A stretch of 64,000 nt of DNA from Sphingopyxis sp. JAI128 (GTDB taxonomy: Bacteria > Pseudomonadota > Alphaproteobacteria > Sphingomonadales > Sphingomonadaceae), in NCBI RefSeq assembly GCF_014207235.1, contig NZ_JACHDA010000009.1:1-64000 (forward strand), given 5' to 3'. This document shows positions 25,704 to 33,259 of this stretch, piece after piece. Both the position numbers and the translations under genes were made by a program. Within the stretch, counting starts at the first letter, position 1, and each line of letters starts with the position of its first letter. The notes below the pieces were generated by a model. The model ran no database searches and had not been told where the DNA came from. It saw nothing but the letters and a program-made list of their open reading frames with translations.

Positions 25704-26585
25704 ATGAAAAAGATCGCGCTCACGGTAGCATTTTTGACCGGCCTCATCGGTACAAGCCCGGCCAGCGCCCAGAGCTGCCCGGCGGGAACGACCTATAATC
25801 CAGGTGGCCCGGGCGGGGCTCAGCCCTGCATTCCGATATCCGATTATTCCGGGGGCAGTTCCCCGGCGCCGAGTTCGTCGGGCAGCAACAGCTATGCGGC
25901 GATGGCACGGCACCCCGATGCCGCCGACATCTGGGCCGACGGCAATTATTCGGGTGCATATAATGACGCCGAAGCCAATTCGATCGAGATGTGCAACCGG
26001 GTGATGGGCGGCGGTTGTGCGACGGGCGGCAAATGGTGGGATTCGTCGATGAAGATCCTTCGCAACAGCCACGGCGATTTCTACAATATGTGGATGGGCG
26101 GCGACGCCGGGCAACGCAAGCAGGCGATGGCCGAATGTTCGGCGAAGCAGCTTTTGCCCTGCGAAGTGTTCGCGACGATCCGGTCGAGCACCGATATCCG
26201 CAATCCCGGCGCCGAGGCGCGCAAATATTATGCGGTCTCGGCATGGGTCATCGGCGACAAGAGCAGCGGATATAATAACAAGCTCTATGTCGCGAGCGGC
26301 CATCGCAGCTACGAGGCCGCGTCCGCGGCGGCGATCAAGGCGTGCAGCGATGCGACATCGCGCAAATGCGAAATCAATACCTGGACCGGTAACGGGGTTA
26401 TCCAGGCGTTTCGAATGGACAGTAGCGAATACGGTATAGCGGAAACCTCGACCCAGCGGGCGAAGCAAGCGGCGCAGCTGGATTGCAAGCAGCAGAAGAG
26501 CAAGAAGTGCGACCTTCAGGCGGTGTTCGACAGCCGCAAGCCGGGGCTGTTCGTGCATGATTTCGCGGCGGCCAAGGCAGAATAG
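25704..26585 (+). CDS. Secreted DUF4189-domain protein
   Basis: A 293-residue protein. The signal peptide is residues 1-22 (TSPASAQ), followed by a Pro/Gly/Ser-rich segment (about 25-62). Two DUF4189-like modules follow. The first contains YAAMARHP and a CNRVMGGGC motif; the second has YYAVSAWVIGDKSSGY, the typical SYEAASAAAIKACSD, and CEINTWTGNGVIQAF. The repeated A..AL/IKAC...C spacing suggests disulfide-stabilised repeats. DUF4189 proteins are exported and of unknown function. AAAAGGATG is the ribosome site upstream of ATG 25704. It is not obviously co-transcribed with its neighbours. Confidence 0.85.
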   Translation: MKKIALTVAFLTGLIGTSPASAQSCPAGTTYNPGGPGGAQPCIPISDYSGGSSPAPSSSGSNSYAAMARHPDAADIWADGNYSGAYNDAEANSIEMCNRVMGGGCATGGKWWDSSMKILRNSHGDFYNMWMGGDAGQRKQAMAECSAKQLLPCEVFATIRSSTDIRNPGAEARKYYAVSAWVIGDKSSGYNNKLYVASGHRSYEAASAAAIKACSDATSRKCEINTWTGNGVIQAFRMDSSEYGIAETSTQRAKQAAQLDCKQQKSKKCDLQAVFDSRKPGLFVHDFAAAKAE

Positions 26586-26607
26586 GATCGTTCCCCTGAG
26601 ATTAAAG

Positions 26608-27639
26608 ATGCCCGGATTTGCAAGTATGAGCGCTCGCCGCCGGATCGGCATCGGAGTGGCCGTGGCGGCGGCCGTCCTCGTTGGCTCCGGTGTCAGTTAC
26701 GAATGGATTGCGCGCCAGAACGCCGCGAGGGAATTTCCGCCGCCCGGCCGACTCGTCGACATTGGTGGCCGGCGCATTCATATCGACTGCGAAGGGAGCG
26801 GATCGCCGATCGTGATCCTGGAGGCCGGCGCGGACACGAGCGGATCGGCGCTCTGGTACCCCGTGGCGCAGGCCGTTTCGCAGCGGACGCGCGTTTGCAG
26901 CTATGACCGTGCCGGTCTCATGTGAAGCGATCCCGGCCCGCTTCCGCGCGACGGCGAGGCCATCGTTGCCGATCTGCACAAGGCGCTGGAGGTAGCGAAG
27001 GAACCCGGCCCATATGTCCTTGTGGGCGCTTCGCTCGGCGGCCCGCTCGTGATGCTCTACACCGGGCACTACCCGGAAGACGTCGCAGGCGTCGTGCTGG
27101 TCGATGGCGCCCATCCCGACCAGATCGCGCGACTTGAGAAAGCGTCGGGCGTCGAAGACGATCCTGCTCCGCTGGTTTTTCGGGCGCTAGCGAACCTCGC
27201 ATGGACCGGCCTTCCCCGTTTTCTGCTGCCGGTTCCGGAATTGCCCGAGTTGCCCGCCCGCGTGGCAGCTGAAGTCGCGGTTTACCAAGCGCCATCGCTG
27301 AGCGCTGCACTTGATGAAGCATCAGCGATGCCAATGACTTTTCAGGAGGCCAGCCCCTTCCGGGACTTGGGGCGCCGTCCGCTGGCGGTGCTGTCGCACG
27401 GAAAGCAGTGGCAGGATTACAGTCCGGCGCAGCGAGCCCGCGCGGGCATGAGCAAGGAGCAATTTGAGCGCCACGAAAGGGCGTGGGCGGAGATGCAGGC
27501 CGAACAAGCAGCCTGGTCGAGTGATAGCTCGCACCGCACATTGCCCGATTCGAGCCATGTGGTGCAGTTGGAACGGCCCGACGCTGTCGTCGCGGCGATT
27601 ACCGAGGTCGTCGCCAAGGTGAGAGCGCCGCAGAAGTAA
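26608..27639 (+). pseudogene. Alpha/beta hydrolase interrupted by one in-frame TGA
   Basis: An alpha/beta-hydrolase fold protein with an N-terminal membrane anchor (about 10-30) and IVILEAGADTSGSALWYPVA. After CSYDRAGLM the frame has TGA at 26923-26925, then continues without shift as SDPGPLPRDGEAIVADLH. The nucleophile elbow follows (GASLGG), and the protein ends with ...HVVQLERPDAVVAAI carrying the catalytic His region. Homologues normally have Trp here (GxGWSDPG), so a TGG-to-TGA change is the simplest explanation. The rest of the 343-codon frame is intact, suggesting a recent mutation or a sequencing error. A downstream restart at 27022 would lack the lid and oxyanion region. Confidence 0.8.
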
Positions 27640-27796
27640 CCCTACTCCCCAGGAAGGGACACGAATGCCACATTCACGGGCGGTGCGAGGTCCATCGAGG
27701 TCCCATCCGGTCGATATATCCGCTCTTTGATCGGATTTCCCGAATATGCGGTCTGCGGTGATCCCGATCGAAGGGGGCCGGAGAAGGAGAAATATA

Positions 27797-28285
27797 ATGT
27801 CTCGAATTCATATCCTGACCGGCAGCCTCGCGGCCATGCTGCTGTGCAACACTTCGATGGCTGGAGCGAGCGGCAGCGTCGCCATGCCTGAGCAACAACA
27901 GAAAATGGCGAGCTTCGAGGCCTGCCATGCTTTTCTAGAGGACAGGGCCGCACAGGACCGCAAAAGCGAAGCTCCGCTCACCACAGATGCCGAAGGCAAT
28001 CGCCGTGCAGTGACGGTCGAACTCAGGACCGATGGAGTCGAGCGCTCCAGCAAAACCAGAGCGCGCTATGGTGCGCGAATATGGTATTCGAACGGAAAGC
28101 CGCTCCCTGAATTCGGGACAATCGAAGATCGGGCGAGCTGGGAGGAGCATGATTATGAATGCCGCGGGCGGACGCTCACGATCAACACGTCTCAAGGCTC
28201 TACGCTCGAAAGCTATATACCGATAGATGCGGACAAGGCGGCGAGTGATCAGCCGGCACCAACCGGAAAAACCGGTGTCGACTGA
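27797..28285 (+). CDS. Hypothetical secreted protein
   Basis: A 162-residue protein. GAAGGAGA before ATG 27797 decides the start over the in-frame GTG/ATG further upstream. The signal peptide is residues 1-24 (MLLCNTSMAGASG). The mature part has two cysteines about 84 residues apart (FEACHAF and YECRGR), a charged middle and no recognisable motif. I do not recognise a family. It lies between the broken hydrolase and a convergent secreted protein gene. Confidence 0.65.
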   Translation: MSRIHILTGSLAAMLLCNTSMAGASGSVAMPEQQQKMASFEACHAFLEDRAAQDRKSEAPLTTDAEGNRRAVTVELRTDGVERSSKTRARYGARIWYSNGKPLPEFGTIEDRASWEEHDYECRGRTLTINTSQGSTLESYIPIDADKAASDQPAPTGKTGVD

Positions 28286-28370
28286 ACCCGCGCCGTATAC
28301 GATCATGGAACGACGATGATGGCACCGCGGTGTCGTCGGCACAGCGAAGCTTGCTGAAGTTCGATCAGGC

Positions 28371-28865
28371 TCAACGCCAGCCGCTGAACGGCCCATTTTC
28401 CTCGTCCGCCGGAACGAATGACGGAATAGCCGAAGACGTAAGCGGGATCAGCATTTTACCGCTGCACTGTCTATTGCTCGTCGAGGCGGTGCCATCGAGC
28501 ACGTCGAGACCCGACCATTGCTTGCCCGGACTGTCGGTGAGGCTGCCCGCATAGCCGCTGAATATGATGTAATGCGTGTTTCCGTTGGTGAAGCGCAGGC
28601 TGGTCTGCTGACCGCCGCCACCGCCGACGACGGCATCGCTGTGAACACGTCCGTCTTTACCATCGCTGCTGATCTGCATTTCGGGCGCCTTGCCCGGCGT
28701 CCCGTAGCGATAGGTCAGAAGACGATCACCCGCGCAAACCGAGACCTGCTTCCGGCCAAGCTCGCACGAGAAAACAGGTGTCTCCGAGGGATTGCAGAAT
28801 GTCGAGCCGCCCGTGGCTGCCGTGGCCAAGGCAAGGGACAGTGCTATCGGATATAGGGAAAACAT
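28371..28865 (-). CDS. Hypothetical secreted protein
   Basis: A 164-residue protein with a short signal peptide (about 1-18, SLALATAATGG). GAGGAG precedes ATG 28865. The mature sequence has four cysteines (TFCNPSETPVFSCELG, VCAGDR and RQCSG) and a Gly-rich turn VVGGGGGQQT. The pattern FSCELGRKQVSVCAGDRLLT-YRYG resembles small envelope proteins of Gammaproteobacteria and Alphaproteobacteria of unknown function. It is convergent with the 27797 gene, the two stops being 85 bases apart. Confidence 0.7.
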   Translation of the reverse strand: MFSLYPIALSLALATAATGGSTFCNPSETPVFSCELGRKQVSVCAGDRLLTYRYGTPGKAPEMQISSDGKDGRVHSDAVVGGGGGQQTSLRFTNGNTHYIIFSGYAGSLTDSPGKQWSGLDVLDGTASTSNRQCSGKMLIPLTSSAIPSFVPADEENGPFSGWR

Positions 28866-29086
28866 GGGAACTCCTCAAATGGCAGAGATTGCACGGTGCG
28901 ATGACCTGCAATTATTCGCGTTACTAGATTCCGAATAAAGCCAATCTATGCTTGCGATCACAAAGTTCGAAGAGTCGAGGCCTCCGGCCTCCAACCGTCG
29001 TGTTCCCAAGAGGGAAGTTTATTCGGACGGGGCGGGTTCCAGTGACCGACTCCACAGCGCTTCGGTGCTCGACATGCGGGGCTCGC

Positions 29087-29860
29087 TCAGCGGACAAAAA
29101 AGGCCGTACGGGCCACGCCAGTGTTGTTGCTTGACTGTACCCAAGCTCGAAACTCGACCTCGTACAATCCGGGTCGAAGATCGGAGATGCCGGCCACGAA
29201 CTCCGACGCTTCCGGATCGAAAGTCAGGCTGATCCGCTGCGGGGCCGCCCCGTCCCGCGTCACATAGGCTTCGACTTCGGTATCCGCCGCGCGCCACGGA
29301 CCTTCCTGCGAGATCGGGCAGCCGCACAACATGGTCACGCCGGCGCGCAGCCCGATCGATGTACCGGCCTTCACCTGTTGGTAGGCCGTTGGCGCTGCCA
29401 CATCGACGATGAGACCCGGCATCTCGAGCAGCCATCCGTCCCCTGCTGTCAGGTCTCGGCCCGGCAGAATCCATTGGGTACTGGTTACGGTCGTCGCGGC
29501 CTGCGGCTGGCTGAGCGGGCCGCTTGCGCTGATGGTGATGCGTCGCGGACGGTCCAGATCGAGGATCGCGCGAAAGACGGCCGAGTCCTCGGTCGCCATC
29601 CGTTGCTCGCCTGCGGCTCCCCGGCCCATGATGCGTTGCGTGTCGCCCGTCGTTCCCTGCGTCTGGCCGCGTGCAAGGACTTCCCCGGTGTCGGCATCGG
29701 TGAGCGTGATGCGAACGGGAGCCTGAAACCCGCCGAGGAACTTGGCTCCGCGAGCGATCGTTCGCGCCTCTATGATCGTGGGTTCAGCGCGAATGGCCTG
29801 AGAAAATTCACTCGAGAGCATCGCTGCTGCCAGAACAACGCGAACACCCGGTTTCATCAT
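29087..29860 (-). CDS. Hypothetical secreted protein
   Basis: A 257-residue protein. I chose ATG 29860 because GGGAG precedes it and the resulting N-terminus is a good signal peptide (VRVVLAAAMLSSEFSQAIRA). An in-frame ATG at 29902 overlaps the stop of the beta-lactamase-like gene as ATGA and would add 14 residues. The mature region looks beta-rich, with FQAPVRITLTDADTGEVLAR and LRPGLYEVEFRAWVQSS, suggestive of an immunoglobulin-like domain. One CGC motif is present (MLCGCPIS). No family recognised. It is probably in an operon with the upstream gene 29899-31365. Confidence 0.65.
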   Translation of the reverse strand: MMKPGVRVVLAAAMLSSEFSQAIRAEPTIIEARTIARGAKFLGGFQAPVRITLTDADTGEVLARGQTQGTTGDTQRIMGRGAAGEQRMATEDSAVFRAILDLDRPRRITISASGPLSQPQAATTVTSTQWILPGRDLTAGDGWLLEMPGLIVDVAAPTAYQQVKAGTSIGLRAGVTMLCGCPISQEGPWRAADTEVEAYVTRDGAAPQRISLTFDPEASEFVAGISDLRPGLYEVEFRAWVQSSNNTGVARTAFFVR

Positions 29861-29898
29861 ATAACGCTCCCATGCGATGTTACTCTTGGCTGCGAATG

Positions 29899-31365
29899 TC
29901 ATTGCGGCAGCTCGGTCAGGATTTTCCGGATGCGCGCATCCCCGGGAGCCAGCGTCAGAGCACGCGCATAGCTGTCACGCGCGGCCGTCAGCCGGCCAGC
30001 GGAGCGATAGGCCTCGCCGAGGCTGTCATGCGCGTTGGCCGAGTTGGGGAAGCGCCGGGCGTTCCAGGCGAGCGGTGCAACCGCGGCTTCGGCGTCCCAT
30101 ATGTTGAGGGCATCATAGCCGACACGGTTCACGATCGCCTCGGTATCGGCGGGAGCAACCCGTTGAAGGCGTTGGACTGCGGCATCCCACTGGTTCGAAG
30201 CAAGGCCTCGGAACAGACGTTCTTCCTCGATTTCGGCGCGGCGCGCGGCCCCGGGCATGACCCGATCGGCAAGTAGTGCCGCGACGCGGTGGCGGTCGAA
30301 ATGCGATCGTCCGCCATTGTCCAGGTAGATCACGGTGGCCGAATCTCCGGGGTCGGTGGTCCGGAAAAAATGCCTCCAGACCAGGCGAACGCCGCCGCCA
30401 TGGCCGACGATCGTAACATCGTCGTGGCTATAATATTCCCAGCCGTGCGTATGCCAGGCCGGGGCGCCGGTGGACGTGGGAAAGGGCGTCCATGAGCTAT
30501 GGAGGGTCGCAGGCGGCAACAGCGCGCCGCCGAGCAAGGCTCTGCTCCACAGGATCATGTCATTTAGCGTCGAAAAGACGCCGGCCGAACCGAAGGTGTA
30601 GGTCGGCCGGGAGGGGAGCGCGAACGGCGTCGGCGCTCCCGCGCGCCCGGGAACCGGTTGATAGTTTGTCACCAGATTCGGCAACGAGACGGACCCGAGC
30701 GGATATTCGCTATGATAACCGGTTTGGATCATGCGCGCCGCGCGGAACTGCGTCCCGACGAGGTCGGTGAGCGACTTGCCGGTCAGCTGCTGCAAAGCCG
30801 CGCGGGCGAGCAGGAAGTTGGTCTGGTTATAGTCGTTACGGGTTCCTCGCGGAAAGCGAAGCGGCTTGTCGTAGAGGCTCTCGAAGGCTGCGTCTTCGGT
30901 CGGTGCAACCCAATCGGGCATATAGTCGGGCAGGCCGGATACATGCGCGATCGCCTGCGCCAGCGTTATTCCCCTCCACGTCTCCGGCAGGTCCGGCCGG
31001 ATATCTTCGATGGGAATAGTGAGATCGAGGTCGCCCCGCTGAACCAGCTTCAGCAGTTCGACGACGAGGAAGAGTTTCGAGATCGAGAAGATGGGGTAGA
31101 CCGACCGTTCGGTGATCGGACTCCCGGAATCGCGATCCGCCAGCCCCGCATGACGGACATAGACAGGCGTGCCTCGCCGGAACACTGCCACCGAGTGGCC
31201 GATGGTGCCATAGCTGGAGGCCGTTGTGTCGAGAAGTGCATCCAGTTCCCCGAAAATCCCCGGCGACGCCTTTGCACTGACCGTCGCGAGCGGCGATGTA
31301 GCGAGGCCCGCAAGCGTAAGGCCGATCATCTGCCGCCGGCCGAAGTTGTGATGGCTGTCTTGCAA
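29899..31365 (-). CDS. Beta-lactamase-fold serine hydrolase with C-terminal TPR-like region
   Basis: A 488-residue protein. The N-terminus RRQMIGLTLAGLA resembles a twin-arginine signal. The class C beta-lactamase/esterase domain (about 40-390) has the SxxK nucleophile motif S94-I-S-K97 (FSISKLF), a Tyr motif in DYNQTNFLL, and VGHGGG in place of the KTG triad. Residues about 400-488 contain tetratricopeptide-like helices (NSANAHDSLGEAYRSAGRLT and ARDSYARALTLAPGDARI). Such periplasmic serine hydrolases cleave esters or D-amino-acid peptides. The divergent regulator at 31542 and direct repeats at 31444-31473 suggest local control. Confidence 0.87.
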   Translation of the reverse strand: MQDSHHNFGRRQMIGLTLAGLATSPLATVSAKASPGIFGELDALLDTTASSYGTIGHSVAVFRRGTPVYVRHAGLADRDSGSPITERSVYPIFSISKLFLVVELLKLVQRGDLDLTIPIEDIRPDLPETWRGITLAQAIAHVSGLPDYMPDWVAPTEDAAFESLYDKPLRFPRGTRNDYNQTNFLLARAALQQLTGKSLTDLVGTQFRAARMIQTGYHSEYPLGSVSLPNLVTNYQPVPGRAGAPTPFALPSRPTYTFGSAGVFSTLNDMILWSRALLGGALLPPATLHSSWTPFPTSTGAPAWHTHGWEYYSHDDVTIVGHGGGVRLVWRHFFRTTDPGDSATVIYLDNGGRSHFDRHRVAALLADRVMPGAARRAEIEEERLFRGLASNQWDAAVQRLQRVAPADTEAIVNRVGYDALNIWDAEAAVAPLAWNARRFPNSANAHDSLGEAYRSAGRLTAARDSYARALTLAPGDARIRKILTELPQ

Positions 31366-31443
31366 AGCATTGTTTCCCGCAGACGGCCGGGCAGGGCCGT
31401 TTTCGTGGGGTCTCGACTATTGCGGCTGGCATCCGGAAACCAA

Positions 31444-31473
31444 TGACATCTTGTGACGCGGGCTGACATCTTG
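31444..31473. repeat. Direct repeat TGACATCTTG x2, 20 bp apart
   Basis: TGACATCTTG occurs at 31444-31453 and 31464-31473, exactly 20 bp start to start, i.e. on nearly the same face of the helix. It lies in the 176-bp divergent region, 69 bp before the start of the OmpR-type winged-helix regulator at 31542. Direct repeats about two helical turns apart are the usual binding architecture for this regulator class. Confidence 0.5.
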
Positions 31474-31541
31474 CATTCCCGCTTGTGTCCATCGGCCCCG
31501 GCAGGGCAGATGAAGCCACGTGACTGGTTCGACGAAAGCCG

Positions 31542-32324
31542 ATGATGATTGTCTTTGATGCATTCCGGCTGGATCCGGCTGCCTTGCACATATTCCGTGA
31601 CGGACATCGGCTCGAGGCGCCGCCACAGGCTGTAGAAGTGCTGGCCTATCTCATCGCCCATGCCGACAGGACGGTAACGCGGCAGGAATTGCTCGACCGC
31701 TTCTGGGCTCGCGCCGGAACGGGCGGCGACGCCGCCCTGAATACCTGCATCCGCCGGATCAGGACGCTTCTCGATGACGACAGCGAGACGCCGCGCTTCA
31801 TCCAGACGCGGCCGCGCTCCGGGTATCGCTTTATCGGTAATCTCGTTCCTGAGGCCGGCAGAGAGGCCACGCACTCGCGCCGCGGTGTGATGCTGGGCGT
31901 AGGGGCGCTCGCCCTTCTGTTGATCGGCGGAGGGGTGCTGACGCAGGGCGCATTCTTCCCCTCGCATCAGCGTCTGGCGATCGGCGCTGCAAACGGCCTT
32001 TGCGAATATACGCTGTTTCCGAAATTCAATGCCGGCTTGCGCGAGAGCTTCCTCGCCGAGGTCAGTCACCGTGTTCCGGAGCATTATTCCGTGGTCGCCG
32101 CAGACGCCAAAGCCGATCTGCGCGCCAAGACCAGCGTCCGGCAGACGCCAACCCGCACGGTGGTGACGGTCACTCTGGTGCGCGAAGAGGACGGCCGGCT
32201 GCTGTGGACGGGCGAATATGCCGACGCCACCGACACCGACGACTATGTTCCGTTGCAGCGTTCGCTGGCCCAGCGCATGGCGCGCGGGCTGGCGGAAGCA
32301 CTGCGGACAAAGGCACGAATTTGA
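31542..32324 (+). CDS. Membrane-anchored winged-helix regulator (ToxR/CadC-like)
   Basis: A 260-residue protein. An OmpR/PhoB-type DNA-binding domain (about 1-98) has FRDGHRLEAPPQAVEVLAYL, VTRQELLDRFW and the wing TRPRSGYRFIG. A single transmembrane helix follows (about 114-136, GVMLGVGALALLLIGGGVL). The periplasmic domain of about 120 residues includes DGRLLWTGEYADATD, similar to the C-terminal parts of CadC-like one-component sensors. It therefore senses outside and binds DNA inside without a kinase. It is divergent from the serine hydrolase at 29899, which is its likely target. A following small secreted-protein gene may be co-transcribed. Confidence 0.87.
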   Translation: MMIVFDAFRLDPAALHIFRDGHRLEAPPQAVEVLAYLIAHADRTVTRQELLDRFWARAGTGGDAALNTCIRRIRTLLDDDSETPRFIQTRPRSGYRFIGNLVPEAGREATHSRRGVMLGVGALALLLIGGGVLTQGAFFPSHQRLAIGAANGLCEYTLFPKFNAGLRESFLAEVSHRVPEHYSVVAADAKADLRAKTSVRQTPTRTVVTVTLVREEDGRLLWTGEYADATDTDDYVPLQRSLAQRMARGLAEALRTKARI

Positions 32325-32429
32325 ATTCGGACGAGTTCGCCTTGTCTTGTCTTCGACCGCAGCGAAAACCAGATCATAAATGCCATGACGCCGGAGCTAT
32401 CGCTCCCCATCAAGAAAAAGGATTCCGGC

Positions 32430-32975
32430 TTGAAACCACTCGCGGTTCTCTCGCTCTTTGCGCTCGCGCTTTTGCCCGCATCGCCGTCGCTTCCGGCGAG
32501 TTCCCTACATGGCGCAACCGTAGATCGGGGCGCCTTCAACGGCGGCTGGTCCAGGTGCGATGACGATACTGGCGTCGCGGTTTGCGAACTGATTTACGTG
32601 GAACAACGGGGTACGCGGGTCTGTGGAGTCTCGGAAGAAAGCTCGTCCAATTATCAATATCGTGACCGCTTTGTTGCGACGGCCACGGGCGATCGAGCCA
32701 AGCTGGAGAAAGTGTGCGGCGAGGGTGGAAGCGCGGATACTTCGAAATGCCCTGGAGATTCCGACGTGTCGGGTGAAGCAATTGGCTGGACCAAGTCCGA
32801 AGCCTCGCTCGCGCTGTGCAACGGCAGGCTGGTCAGCAACAACACTGGGGAGGTCGGATGCGGAATCGCCCGCGAACGCGCGGGCTTGAACCGTTCGAGC
32901 GATGCAGGTTTCATCGACAATTTCTCGGTCGAAGACAAACAATGGCTGGCCTCATGCATCGCGGGGCAAGAATGA
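32430..32975 (+). CDS. Hypothetical secreted protein
   Basis: I place the start at TTG 32430, where AAAAAGGA lies upstream and a clean signal peptide begins (KPLAVLSLFALALLPASPS); the result is 181 residues. ATG 32385 is an alternative adding 15 residues but has no ribosome site. The mature part contains eight cysteines (for example SRCDDDTGVAVCE, RVCGV, KVCGE, KCPG, LCNG, VGCG, SCIAG), so it is probably disulfide-rich. No family recognised. It follows the ToxR-like regulator gene by about 105 bases on the same strand. Confidence 0.65.
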   Translation: MKPLAVLSLFALALLPASPSLPASSLHGATVDRGAFNGGWSRCDDDTGVAVCELIYVEQRGTRVCGVSEESSSNYQYRDRFVATATGDRAKLEKVCGEGGSADTSKCPGDSDVSGEAIGWTKSEASLALCNGRLVSNNTGEVGCGIARERAGLNRSSDAGFIDNFSVEDKQWLASCIAGQE

Positions 32976-33259
32976 TGCTTCCGGGCGCTATGGCCCATGA
33001 CACCTCCGCGTAGCGGCGCGCTTGGGAGCGGACCGCTGTGATATGTCCGCTATCTTTAATTGGAACCTGGAAGCTGCCGGTCCGCTAGCGGCCATAACGC
33101 TCCGTCAAACTCGCAGCGGGATCATATCGGCAGTGGCAGCGAGTCGTCAATCTACAAGACAATGTCACCTTTTATCAATCTCGGGCTGAAGCGAGCGTCC
33201 AGTCTCACGCATGCCACCATCGGTAAACCTGTGGGGCGTGGTCAATAAGGGGATGGATA

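Noticed and set aside
26923-26925. TGA as selenocysteine codon in the alpha/beta hydrolase
   Set aside because: The position is Trp in homologues rather than a catalytic Cys, and I saw no selenocysteine insertion hairpin; a nonsense mutation is simpler.
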